Source: Spirochaetaceae bacterium (lineage in GTDB: Bacteria; Spirochaetota; Spirochaetia; SZUA-6; Bin103). Taken from it: a stretch of 64,000 bases of DNA. The notes under the pieces are model-generated. The model saw nothing but the letters and a program-made list of their open reading frames with translations, made no database searches and was not told the DNA's origin. The DNA lies in NCBI GenBank assembly GCA_028821475.1, contig JAPPGB010000073.1:1-64000 (forward strand). The letters are read 5' to 3'. Made by a program: the position numbers and the translations under genes. This document shows positions 1 through 8,219 of this stretch, piece after piece (the stretch's first letter is position 1; every line of letters starts with the position of its first letter).

Positions 1-1245
1 GCGGGAACCTTCGGCGCGGCGCGCGAGGGTTGCGCGCCGGTGACCCGGGGCCGCACCGTGGAGGCGGCCGAGCTTCTGCACACGAGCGCGTTCTCGCTGC
101 CGCTGGGCACGGCGCAGGGGTCGGTGGCGGGCGCGCCGGCGCCGCTGCTGTGGTCGGTGTGGGGCCGCGCCGACCTGGGCACCTTCGCCGGCCGCCCGGA
201 GCCGGGCATGCGCTACGAGGGCGAGTTGCGCACCGGCTGGCTGGGCGTCGACGCGCGGGCGGTGCCGTGGGTGGCGGGGCTCGCGGTGAGCCACGGCATC
301 GGCGCGGCGGACTACGGTTTCGACACCGGGGCGGGCTCCGGGCAGGGCCAACTGGAGACGTCGCTGACGGCGCTCTACGCCTACGGGCGCTGGACCCCGC
401 GGGACGGCCTGGAACTGCGCGCCGTGCTCGGCGCCGGGCGCGGCGAGGCGCGGCATCGGTTCGAGGACGAGCCGCGCGAGACGAGCATTCTCACCATGCG
501 GATGGGCTCGATGGGGGTGCACCATGAGCTTGCAAGGTTGGCCGGGATCGACCTCGCGGCGCGCGCGGACGTGAGCGCCGCGCGGCTTGAGACCGAAGAC
601 GGCCCCGACTACGTGGACGGGCTGACCGCCGACAACTGGCGGGTGCGCGGCGGGCTGACGGCCGCGCACCGCGTTGCGCTCGACGGCGACACCGCGCTGG
701 AGCTGTTCGTCGAGGCGGCGGCGCGCCAGGACGGCGGCGACGGGCTGGCAGGCACCGGCCTCGAGGTGGCCGGCGGGCTGCACTACACGGCGCCCTGGTT
801 GCACCTGGAGGCGCGCGGGCGCTGGCTCGCGGCGCACTCCGAGGAAGGCGCCGAGGAGCTTGGCGTGAGCGTGACCGCGCGCATGGGGCCCGGGGCGCAC
901 GGGCGCGGGCTGTCGCTGATGCTGAACCCGCGCATCGGCGCCGGCACCGGCGGCGCGGACGCGCTGTGGGGGGCCGAACTGCCGACGGCGGCCGCGGCGT
1001 CCGGCCGCACCGCGGCGGCGGTGGACGCGCGCATCGGCTACGGCGTCGGCCTGGCGCCGCACGGGCTGCTGACGCCGTTCGCCGAGACCGGGCTCGCCGG
1101 CGACGACGGCCGCCGGCTCCGGCTCGGGACCCGGTTCGAGGCGTCGCACGTGGATCTCGACATCGAGCTCGCCGGCGAGCACCGGGAGAGCGCCGCGGCC
1201 GAGCCCGAGCAGACGATCATGCTGGACCTGACGCTCGGGTACTGA
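1..1245 (+). CDS. Outer-membrane beta-barrel domain, C-terminal part (autotransporter-like), truncated by the window edge
   Basis: The reading frame is open from base 1, so the start and any passenger region lie outside the window. The visible ~414 residues consist of alternating polar/hydrophobic strands separated by Gly/Asp-rich turns (for example LYAYGRWTPRDGLELRAVLG and VDARIGYGVGLAPHGLL). The protein ends in LDLTLGY, a terminal aromatic residue after alternating hydrophobics, as in the beta-signal recognised by the Bam machinery. This pattern matches the barrel domain of large autotransporter-like proteins of Gram-negative bacteria; that assignment is by family resemblance. It is followed on the same strand, ~300 bp later, by the lipoprotein array, but nothing in the sequence proves a functional link. 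Alternative: another type of outer-membrane porin-like barrel. Confidence 0.72.
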   Translation, partial: AGTFGAAREGCAPVTRGRTVEAAELLHTSAFSLPLGTAQGSVAGAPAPLLWSVWGRADLGTFAGRPEPGMRYEGELRTGWLGVDARAVPWVAGLAVSHGIGAADYGFDTGAGSGQGQLETSLTALYAYGRWTPRDGLELRAVLGAGRGEARHRFEDEPRETSILTMRMGSMGVHHELARLAGIDLAARADVSAARLETEDGPDYVDGLTADNWRVRGGLTAAHRVALDGDTALELFVEAAARQDGGDGLAGTGLEVAGGLHYTAPWLHLEARGRWLAAHSEEGAEELGVSVTARMGPGAHGRGLSLMLNPRIGAGTGGADALWGAELPTAAAASGRTAAAVDARIGYGVGLAPHGLLTPFAETGLAGDDGRRLRLGTRFEASHVDLDIELAGEHRESAAAEPEQTIMLDLTLGY

Positions 1246-1402
1246 GCCGCGCCGGCGGCCAGCGGAAGCTTCGCGATTACGGAGACGCCGTCGGGCTTGC
1301 ACCGACCGACCGCCGATCCCGGAGAGTTCCGCCGTGCCCCCGGCCGGTGCAGGGAGTGGTTCGTCCGACTCCGGTAGCGAAGACACCTATCCCCTCTTCG
1401 CG

Positions 1403-1549
1403 ATGCAATACCTACCTGTTTCGCGCTTGATAGTCATGGAATATTTATCGAATACCCTGTACGATGAAGAAACGTCGTGGCACCTCGCCGCCGGCGAACG
1501 ACGGCGGGGCCGCCGGTGGTACGGTCGCGCCGAACCGGAGGAGTGGACG
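1403..1549 (+). promoter_or_regulatory. Repeated leader, copy 1: promoter-like signature, GC hairpin and SD upstream of lipoprotein gene 1
   Basis: First of five copies of a ~150-bp leader found before genes 1, 5, 6, 7 and 8. A -35-like TGGAAT (1437-1442) and a -10-like TACGAT (1460-1465) are separated by 17 bp, the spacing kept in all five copies. Downstream is a GC-rich inverted repeat (CCGCCG at 1488-1493, CGGCGG at 1501-1506 region), then a conserved segment ending in the Shine-Dalgarno GGAGGAG just before the ATG. Promoter activity is inferred from conservation and spacing. The rest of the 1246-1402 intergenic stretch shows nothing recognisable. Confidence 0.45.
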
Positions 1550-3130
1550 ATGCCGTGCAACACCAAGTCGACGGTACGTTGCTCCGGCAGGCAGCCGGTC
1601 GCGTGCGGCGCGCTCGTCGCGCTGGCATGCCTTGCGCTGGCGAGTTGCGGCGGAGGTCCGGGCGCGGTTCATCCGGACCTGGTGGTGGAAGATCCCGCGG
1701 TGAGCGTCCCCCGCCCGGCTGCCGCGGCGCGCTTCACGTTCTCGGCCACCGTGCGCAACGCCGGGCGCGGGAGTGCGGCGGCGACCACGCTGCGCGTCTT
1801 CCGTTCCGATGATGGGATCGTCACGACGTTCGACCATGAGGTGGATGCCGTCGCGGTCGCGGGGTTGGCGGCTTCGGCGAGCGGCGTCGCGTCGGTGCCG
1901 GTGACCGCGCCGCCGAGTCCCGGAACGCACTACTACGGCGCATGCGTCGATCCGGTCGCCGGGGAATCCGACACCGCGAACAACTGTTCGGCAACGGTCC
2001 GAGTCGTCGTGCAGGCGCAGAATCTGGAGCCGGCGTCGCCGCAGCCGGACCTGGTGGTGGAATTACCCGCCGTGAGCGACGGCAGCCCGGTTGCCGGGGC
2101 GAGCTTCTCGTTCTCGGCCACCGTGCGCAACGCCGGGGACGGAGACGCGGCGGCGGCGGCGCTGCACGTCTACCGTTCGGACGATGAGACGATCACGCCC
2201 TCCGACGAGCAGGTGGCCGACGCCGCGGTCCCGGAACTGGCGGCCTCGGAGAGCATGGTCGCGTCGGCGAAGCTGAACGCTCCGTCAAGTTCCGGGACGT
2301 ACTACTACGGCGCGTGCGTGCACGCGGTGGCGGAAGAGTCCGACACGACAAACAACTGCTCGGCGCCGGTGCCGGTCACGGTGCAGTCCCCGCGGGTCCC
2401 GGTGTCGAGGCCGCCGCGGCCGGACCTGACTCTTGACGGACCGTGGGTGGACAACACCAAACCCGCGCTCGGGGGGGTTTTCGAGTTGTCTGCGACGGTA
2501 CGCCTCCACGGTACGCCAGAGTTGGTGAAGTCGACGCTGCGCTTCTACCATTCAACGGATGCGACCATCACCCGGTCCGACACGCAGGTGGCCACCCGGG
2601 AGAGGTGGTTGGGCACCCTCACCCAAAACTGGGAAGTGTACAAGCACGTGTGGGTGAAGGCGCCGTCGAGCAAGGGGACATACTACTACGGCGCGTGCGT
2701 GGACGCGGTGGCGGGGGAGTCCGACACGACCAACAACTGCACGGAAGCGGTGACGATCAACGTGTCGGACAACAGCCCGGACCTATGGGTCGGCTCGTGG
2801 GGTATGTGGGGTACGTGGGATGTCGGAGAGCCGGTGACTGTCCGGAAAAAGGTGTACAACGGCGGAAGCCCGTCCGACGCGACGACGCAGCGCCTCCTCC
2901 TGTTGCCGAGTCAGACGAGCAAACCGTCAGCCGGCACGCAGGTGGCTGAAGCCGCCGTGCCGGAACTGGTTGTGACGCAGGCTGAGCCGGCGTCCTCGCT
3001 GCAGATTCTGGTATTTCAGGCACCTGCAACCGCCGGGGTGTACTACTACGTCATGTGCGTGGACGCGGTGCCCCGGGAGTCGGACACGACGAACAACTGT
3101 TCGTCGGCCACCTCAATCGAGTTCCGTTGA
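1550..3130 (+). CDS. Tandem lipoprotein 1 with four CARDB-like repeats
   Basis: 526 residues. The start is the ATG preceded by GGAGGAG. It gives a basic N-terminus, a hydrophobic core and a lipobox LASC with Cys33, so it should be lipidated; CGGG after the Cys carries no Asp retention signal. Four Ig-like repeats follow (about 41-155, 165-280, 289-406, 409-526). Each opens with a PDL-type strand, has FSATVRNAG or an equivalent in the middle, and closes with YYYGACVD...ESDTxNNCS. The two Cys of that ending recur in every repeat and probably form one disulfide per domain. The pattern fits the CARDB (cell adhesion related) family. Repeats 1-2 are nearly identical to those of the paralogues; repeats 3-4 differ. 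The stop overlaps the next start (TGATG). Role inferred: surface or periplasmic binding/adhesion; ligand unknown. Confidence 0.82.
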   Translation: MPCNTKSTVRCSGRQPVACGALVALACLALASCGGGPGAVHPDLVVEDPAVSVPRPAAAARFTFSATVRNAGRGSAAATTLRVFRSDDGIVTTFDHEVDAVAVAGLAASASGVASVPVTAPPSPGTHYYGACVDPVAGESDTANNCSATVRVVVQAQNLEPASPQPDLVVELPAVSDGSPVAGASFSFSATVRNAGDGDAAAAALHVYRSDDETITPSDEQVADAAVPELAASESMVASAKLNAPSSSGTYYYGACVHAVAEESDTTNNCSAPVPVTVQSPRVPVSRPPRPDLTLDGPWVDNTKPALGGVFELSATVRLHGTPELVKSTLRFYHSTDATITRSDTQVATRERWLGTLTQNWEVYKHVWVKAPSSKGTYYYGACVDAVAGESDTTNNCTEAVTINVSDNSPDLWVGSWGMWGTWDVGEPVTVRKKVYNGGSPSDATTQRLLLLPSQTSKPSAGTQVAEAAVPELVVTQAEPASSLQILVFQAPATAGVYYYVMCVDAVPRESDTTNNCSSATSIEFR

Positions 3131-4710
3131 TGCCGCGCAACACCAAGTCGTCCAATCGTTGCTCCGGGAAGCAGCCGGGCGCGTGCGGCGCGCTCGTCGC
3201 GCTGGCATGCCTTGCGCTGGCGAGTTGCGGCGGAGGTCCGGGCGCGGCTCATCCCGACCTGGTGGTGGAAGATGCCGCGGTGAGCGACCCCCGCCCGGCT
3301 GCCGGGGCGGGCTTCACGTTCTCGGCCACCGTGCGCAACGCCGGGCGCGGGAACGCGGCGGCGACGACGCTGCGCGTCTACCGCTCGGATGACGAGGCGA
3401 TCACGCCCTCCGACGAGCAGGTGGGCGCCACCACGGTGGCGGCGCTGGCGGCTTCGGCGAGCCGCGTCGCGACGGCGCAGGTGACCGCGCCGGCGAGTCC
3501 CGGAGTCTCCTACTACGCCGCATGCGCCGATCCGGTGGCGGGAGAGTCCGACACCGCGAACAACTGTTCGGCAACGGTGCGAGTCGTCGTACAGGCGCAG
3601 CATCTGGAGCCGGCGTCGCCGCGGCCGGACCTGGTGGTGGAATTACCCGCCGTGAACGACGGCAGCCCGGTTGCCGGGGCGAGCTTCTCGTTCTCGGCCA
3701 CCGTACGCAACACCGGGGACGGAGACGCGGCGGCGGCGACGCTGCGCGTCTACCGTTCGGACGATGCGGCGATCACGTCCTCCGACGAGCAGGTGGGCGC
3801 CGCCGCGATCCCGGAGCTGGCTGCCTCCGAGAGCAGCCCTGCGTCGGTGGAACTGAGCGCGCCGTCGAGTTCCGGGACGTACTACTACGGCGCGTGCGTG
3901 CATGCGGTGGCGGAAGAATCCGACACGACGAACAACTGCTCGGCGGCGGTTCCGGTCACGGTGCAGGCGGCGCATGTTCCGGCGTCGGGGCCGCCAGGGC
4001 CGGATCTGGTGGTCAAGCGGTTTTGGGTGAACACCGCCAGTCCGCCCATCGGGGGAATATTCGAGTTGTGGGCGGACGTGCGCAACCGCGGCGGTGGGAC
4101 ATCACCATATACGATCCTGCGCTTCTACCGCTCAACCGATGCGACCGTCACGCGGTCCGACATGCAATTGGCCACCGAATGGGTGGCGCGGTTGCGCATC
4201 GACTCGGACGAATATCGCGGGTACGAGTCCATGACCGTGAAGGCGCCGTCGAGCAAGGGGACGTACTACTACGGCGCGTGCGTGGACGCGGTGGCGGGGG
4301 AGTCCGCCACCGCGAACAACTGCTCGGCGGCGGTGAAAGTCGAAGTGTTGCACAACAAACCGGAACTCAGGGTCGGCTCGTGGGATGTGACCGCCCGTTC
4401 TATCGGAGAAACGTTGTCGGTGGCAACGCGAGTGTCGAACTACGGGAGCCCGTCCGACGCGACGACGTTGCGCCTCCTCCTGTTGCCGGACAAGACGAGC
4501 AAGCCGTCCGCCGGCACGCAGGTGGGTGAGGTCGGCGTGCCGGAGCTGGTTGTGACACACAACTGGTCGGCGTCCTCTCTGCGATACGTGGAGTTTCGGG
4601 CACCTGCGACCGCCGGGGTGTACTACTACGTCATGTGCGTGGACGCGGTGCCCCGTGAATCCAACACGGCGAACAACTGTTCGTCGGCCACCGCAATCGA
4701 GTTCCGTTGA
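3130..4710 (+). CDS. Tandem lipoprotein 2 with four CARDB-like repeats
   Basis: 526 residues. The ATG overlaps the stop of gene 1 by one base (TGATG), and no Shine-Dalgarno is visible in the preceding codons, so translation probably depends on re-initiation after gene 1. The signal peptide begins MPRNTKSS and has the same LASC lipobox. The four Ig-like repeats are arranged as in gene 1, each with the terminal Cys pair. Repeat 1 has AAVSDPRPAAGAGF in place of the gene 1 form. Repeat 3 is of the KRFWVNTASP type shared with genes 4 and 9, unlike the GPWVDNTKP type of gene 1. This alternation of repeat-3 types along the array suggests shuffling of the variable half. Likely an outer-membrane-anchored extracytoplasmic protein; function not known. 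Confidence 0.8.
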   Translation: MPRNTKSSNRCSGKQPGACGALVALACLALASCGGGPGAAHPDLVVEDAAVSDPRPAAGAGFTFSATVRNAGRGNAAATTLRVYRSDDEAITPSDEQVGATTVAALAASASRVATAQVTAPASPGVSYYAACADPVAGESDTANNCSATVRVVVQAQHLEPASPRPDLVVELPAVNDGSPVAGASFSFSATVRNTGDGDAAAATLRVYRSDDAAITSSDEQVGAAAIPELAASESSPASVELSAPSSSGTYYYGACVHAVAEESDTTNNCSAAVPVTVQAAHVPASGPPGPDLVVKRFWVNTASPPIGGIFELWADVRNRGGGTSPYTILRFYRSTDATVTRSDMQLATEWVARLRIDSDEYRGYESMTVKAPSSKGTYYYGACVDAVAGESATANNCSAAVKVEVLHNKPELRVGSWDVTARSIGETLSVATRVSNYGSPSDATTLRLLLLPDKTSKPSAGTQVGEVGVPELVVTHNWSASSLRYVEFRAPATAGVYYYVMCVDAVPRESNTANNCSSATAIEFR

Positions 4711-6290
4711 TGCCGTGCAACACCACGTCGACCATTCGTTGCTCCGGGAAGCAGCCGGGCGCGTGCGGCCCGCTCGTCGCGCTGGCATGCTTTGCACTGG
4801 CGAGTTGCGGCGGAGGTCCGGGCGCGGCTCATCCGGACCTGGTGGTGGAAGATCCCGCGGTGAGCGACCCCCGCCCGGCTGCCGGGGCGGGCTTCACGTT
4901 CTCGGCCACCGTGCGCAACGCCGGGCGCGGGAACGCGGCGGCGACGACGCTGCGCGTCTACCGCTCGGATGACGAGGCGATCACGCCCTCCGACGAGCAG
5001 GTGGGCGCCACCACGGTGGCGGGGCTGGCGGCTTCGGCGAGCCGCGTCGCGTCGGTGAAGGTAACGGCGCCGTCGAGTCCCGGAACGCACTACTACGGCG
5101 CGTGCGTCGATCCGGTGGCGGGAGAGTCCGACACCGCGAACACCTGTTCGGCAGCGGTCCGAGTCGACGTGCAGGCGCAGCATCTGGAGCCGGCGTCGCC
5201 GCAGCCGGACCTGGTGGTGGAATTACCCGCCGTGAGCGACGGCAGCCCGGTTGCCGGGGCGAGCTTCTCGTTCTCGGCCACCGTGCGCAACGCCGGGGAC
5301 GGAGACGCGGCGGCGGCGGCGCTGCACGTCTACCGTTCGGACGATGAGACGATCACGCCCTCCGACGAGCAGGTGGGCGCCGCCGCGGTGCCGGCGCTGG
5401 CGGCCTCGAAGAGTAGCCCTGAGTCGGTGGAACTGAGCGCTCCGTCAAGTTCCGGAACGTACTACTACGGCGCGTGCGTGCACGCGGTGGCGGAGGAGTC
5501 CGACACAACGAACAGCTGCTCGGAGGCGGTGCAGGTCACGGTGCAGGCGGCGCAGGTTCCGGCATCGGGGCCGCCACGGCCGGATCTGGTGGTCGACCGG
5601 GTCGGGGTGAGCCCCGGCAGTCCGCCCGTCGGAGGGCTCTTCGACTTGTGGGCGGAGGTGCGCAACCGCGGCGGTGCGCCAGCGCCGTATACGAAGCTGC
5701 GCTTCTACCTTTCAACGGATGCCACCGTCACACGCTCCGACACGGAATTGGCTACCCGTTGGACGTATTTGGGCATCGAATCGCACGACAAAGAAGGGTA
5801 TGACCGCGTATTCGTGAAGGCACCGTCGAGCAAAGGCGTGTACTACTACGGTGCGTGCCTGGACGTGGCGCCGGGGGAGTCCGACACGGCGAACAACTGC
5901 TCGGCGGCGGTGAAGGCCGAGGTGTCGCTCTACATACCGGACCTGATTGTCGGCGCGTGGTCTGCACGGAGTCCCAAACCTGTCGGAGAGTCGTTGTCGC
6001 AGGGCACCGCGGTATGGAACGAAGGGAGCCCGTCCGAGGCGACGAAGTTGCGCCTCCTCCTGTTGCCGGATCGGACGAGCAAACCTTCCGCCGGCACCCG
6101 GGTGGGTGAGGTCGACGTGCCGGCGCTGGTCTTGACACACCACTGGCCGACGGTTTCCGTGTGGCATGTGGAGTTTCGGGCACCCGCGACCGTCGGGTGG
6201 TACTACTACGTCATGTGCGTGGACGCGGTGCGCGGGGAATCCAACACGGCGAACAACTGTTCGACGGTCACCGCAATCGAGTTCCGTTGA
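4710..6290 (+). CDS. Tandem lipoprotein 3 with four CARDB-like repeats
   Basis: 526 residues. The start ATG shares a base with the stop of gene 2. A TTG one codon earlier is possible, but the MPCNT start is conserved among paralogues. The lipobox is LASC, followed by four CARDB-like repeats each with a Cys pair. The end of repeat 1 reads ANTCS where genes 1, 2, 4, 6 and 8 read ANNCS. The same variant appears in genes 5 and 7, marking a shared sequence tract. Bases 4861-5375 are identical to 8371-8885 in gene 5. Repeat 3 (DRVGVSPGSPPVGG) and repeat 4 (IPDLIVGAWSARSPKP) are private to this copy. No own promoter or SD is seen; it is probably the third cistron of the gene 1-4 transcript. Confidence 0.8.
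   Translation: MPCNTTSTIRCSGKQPGACGPLVALACFALASCGGGPGAAHPDLVVEDPAVSDPRPAAGAGFTFSATVRNAGRGNAAATTLRVYRSDDEAITPSDEQVGATTVAGLAASASRVASVKVTAPSSPGTHYYGACVDPVAGESDTANTCSAAVRVDVQAQHLEPASPQPDLVVELPAVSDGSPVAGASFSFSATVRNAGDGDAAAAALHVYRSDDETITPSDEQVGAAAVPALAASKSSPESVELSAPSSSGTYYYGACVHAVAEESDTTNSCSEAVQVTVQAAQVPASGPPRPDLVVDRVGVSPGSPPVGGLFDLWAEVRNRGGAPAPYTKLRFYLSTDATVTRSDTELATRWTYLGIESHDKEGYDRVFVKAPSSKGVYYYGACLDVAPGESDTANNCSAAVKAEVSLYIPDLIVGAWSARSPKPVGESLSQGTAVWNEGSPSEATKLRLLLLPDRTSKPSAGTRVGEVDVPALVLTHHWPTVSVWHVEFRAPATVGWYYYVMCVDAVRGESNTANNCSTVTAIEFR
4861..5375 (+). repeat. 515-bp tract identical to 8371-8885 (genes 3 and 5), partly shared with gene 7
   Basis: Reading the two segments side by side at a constant offset of 3510 bp shows no mismatch from TGAGCGACCC through GACGAGCAGGTGG, after which they diverge. 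The tract covers most of repeat 1, the linker and the first half of repeat 2, including the uncommon ANTCS codons. Gene 7 carries the same sequence over about 12120-12590. Flanking sequence differs at many bases, which points to recent gene conversion or recombination and not to uniform conservation. Confidence 0.85.
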
Positions 6291-7873
6291 TGCCGTGCAA
6301 CACCACGTCGACCATTCGTTGCGCCGGGAAGCAGCCGGTCGCGTGCGGCACGCTCGTCGCGCTGGCATGCCTTGCGCTGGCGAGTTGCGGCGGAGGTCTT
6401 GGCGCCGCTCATCCGGACCTGGTGGTGGAAGATCCCGCGGTGAGCGACCCCCGCCCTGCCGCCGCGGCGAGCTTCTCGTTCTCGGCCACTGTGCGCAACG
6501 CCGGGCGCGGGAATGCGGCGGCTACCACGCTGCGCGTCTACCGTTCGGACGATGCGGCGATCACGCCCTCCGACGAGCAGGTGGGCGCCGCCGCGGTGTC
6601 GGAGCTGGCGGCTTCGGCGAGCGGCGTCGCGTCGGCGCAGGTGACAGCGCCGTCAAGTCCCGGAACGCACTACTACGGCGCATGCGTCGATCCGGTGGCG
6701 GGAGAGTCCGACAGCGCGAACAACTGTTCGGCAACGGTGCGAGTCGTCGTGCAGGCGCAGAATCTGGAGCCGGCGTCGCCGCAGCCGGACCTGGTGGTGG
6801 AATTACCCGCCGTGAGCGACGGCAGCCCGGTTGCCGGGGCGAGCTTCTCGTTCTCGGCCACCGTGCGCAACGCCGGGGACGGAGACGCGGCGGCGGCGGC
6901 GCTGCACGTCTACCGTTCGGACGATGAGACGATCACGCCCTCCGACGAGCAGGTGGCCGACGCCGCGGTCCCGGAACTGGCGGCCTCGGAGAGCATGGTC
7001 GCGTCGGCGAAGCTGAACGCTCCGTCAAGTTCCGGGACGTACTACTACGGCGCGTGCGTGCACGCGGTGGCGGAGGAGTCCGACACGACGAACAACTGCT
7101 CGACCGCGGTGCAGGTCACGGTGCAGGCGGCGCAGGTCCCGGCGTTGGGGCCGCCGCGGCCTGATCTGGTGGTCAAACGGTTTTGGGTGAGCTCCAACAG
7201 TCCGCCCCTCGGGGGAGTTTTCGAGTTGTGGGCGAACGTGCGCAACCGCGGCGGTGCGGAATCACCGTATACGGAACTGCGCTTCTACCGTTCAACCGAT
7301 GCGACCGTCACGCGGTCCGACACCGAAGTGGCCACCGAATGGGTGGCACCGCTGCGCATCGACTCCACAGAATATATCGGGTACGAGTACGCGTACGCGC
7401 AGGCACCGTCGAGCAAAGGGACCTACTACTACGGAACGTGCGTGGACGCGGTGGCGGGGGAGTCCGACACCGCGAACAACTGCTCGGCGGCGGTGAAGGT
7501 CGAAGTGTCGCACAACAGCCCGGAACTGTGGATCGGCGGGTGGACGGTGGCTGGTTCTCGTCCTGCTGGAGCGTCGATCACGGTGGGGATTGCCGTGGAC
7601 AACGGCGGAAGCCCATCCGACGCAACGACGCTGCGCCTCATCCGGTTGCCGGACCGCGAGAGCGAGCCGTCCGCCGGCACGCAGGTGAGTCAGGCCGCCG
7701 TGCCGGGGCTGGTTGTGACCCAGCCCTCGCCCGCGAATTCGGTGCAGACTCTGGTGTTTCAGGCACCTGCTACCGCCGGGGTGTACTACTACGTCGCGTG
7801 CGTGGATGCGGTGCCCCGGGAGTCGGACACGACGAACAACTGTTCGCCGGCCACCTCAATCGAATTCCGTTGA
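6290..7873 (+). CDS. Tandem lipoprotein 4 with four CARDB-like repeats
   Basis: 527 residues, fourth and last of the strictly periodic block. The ATG overlaps the stop of gene 3. The signal peptide ends in the LASC lipobox. Repeat 1 begins PDLVVEDPAVSDPRPAAA and contains SFSFSATVRNAG. Repeat 2 is identical in protein sequence to repeat 2 of genes 1 and 7 over most of its length, and the DNA is identical to gene 1 for 335 bp. Repeat 3 is of the KRFWVSSNSP type. Repeat 4 (WIGGWTVAGSRPAG) is private to this copy. Each repeat ends with the paired Cys motif, although repeat 3 has YYYGTCVD. The stop is followed by a vestigial TGATGCCGTGG that copies the junction of the array but opens only an 18-codon frame. 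Confidence 0.8.
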   Translation: MPCNTTSTIRCAGKQPVACGTLVALACLALASCGGGLGAAHPDLVVEDPAVSDPRPAAAASFSFSATVRNAGRGNAAATTLRVYRSDDAAITPSDEQVGAAAVSELAASASGVASAQVTAPSSPGTHYYGACVDPVAGESDSANNCSATVRVVVQAQNLEPASPQPDLVVELPAVSDGSPVAGASFSFSATVRNAGDGDAAAAALHVYRSDDETITPSDEQVADAAVPELAASESMVASAKLNAPSSSGTYYYGACVHAVAEESDTTNNCSTAVQVTVQAAQVPALGPPRPDLVVKRFWVSSNSPPLGGVFELWANVRNRGGAESPYTELRFYRSTDATVTRSDTEVATEWVAPLRIDSTEYIGYEYAYAQAPSSKGTYYYGTCVDAVAGESDTANNCSAAVKVEVSHNSPELWIGGWTVAGSRPAGASITVGIAVDNGGSPSDATTLRLIRLPDRESEPSAGTQVSQAAVPGLVVTQPSPANSVQTLVFQAPATAGVYYYVACVDAVPRESDTTNNCSPATSIEFR

Positions 7874-8070
7874 TGCCGTGGGAGGCGCGCCCGCGGGGCA
7901 TCGTTGTCTCGCGGACATTGGCACCGTGATGCGTCATCTTCCGTGAGTCACTTGCTCGCGCTCGCCTTGCCCCCGGCCGGTGCAGCTCCTCACGTCTCGC
8001 GTTCTGCCGGGCTCGTCCACTCGTCGCGCGGGGCGACCTCGGCAGCGACGACACGAATTCATCCTGCGAG
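7874..8070 (+). other. Spacer with a vestigial paralogue start after lipoprotein gene 4
   Basis: The last base of gene 4 starts ATGCCGTGGGAGGC, matching the first codons of genes 8 and 9 (MPW...), but the frame stops after 18 codons. This looks like the stub of a lost fifth unit. The motif CCCCGGCCGGTGCAG near 7971 also occurs near 1338 upstream of gene 1, so this spacer is a duplicated 5' flank. No other gene is visible. Confidence 0.5.
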
Positions 8071-8219
8071 ATGCACTTTTTCCCCGTTTCATGATTGAAA
8101 GTCATGGCAAGTTCATTGAATACCTTGTACGATAAAGAAACGTAGTGGCACCTCGCCGGCGGCGACGACGGCGGCGGGGCCGCCGGTGGTACGGTCGCGC
8201 CGAACCGGAGGAGTGGACG
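8071..8219 (+). promoter_or_regulatory. Repeated leader, copy 2, upstream of lipoprotein gene 5
   Basis: Second copy of the leader. The -35-like TGGCAA (8105-8110) and -10-like TACGAT (8128-8133) are 17 bp apart. The GC hairpin region is a CGG-rich variant (8155-8180). The final segment, through GGAGGAG and the ATG at 8220, matches copy 1 exactly in the last ~40 bases. In this copy the bases after the -10 read AAAG instead of GAAG. Confidence 0.45.

Larger units (their letters stand above)
1550..7873 (+). repeat. Tandem gene repeat with an exact 1580-bp period (lipoprotein genes 1-4)
   Basis: Four homologous genes start at 1550, 3130, 4710 and 6290. Each of the first three is 1581 bp long and shares its last base with the A of the next ATG. 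The equal spacing and shared junction sequence (ttccgTTGATGCC) indicate duplication by unequal crossing-over with unit borders at the stop/start. Within the units, the part coding for repeats 1 and 2 is most alike. A stretch at 2000-2334 in gene 1 is identical, base for base, to 6740-7074 in gene 4. Confidence 0.85.

Noticed and set aside
1464-1703. Small frame starting ATGAAGAAACG inside the leader of gene 1 (also at 10004)
   Set aside because: Considered as a leader peptide, but the ATG overlaps the -10-like box, is absent in the gene 5 leader and is out of frame or stopped early in the others.
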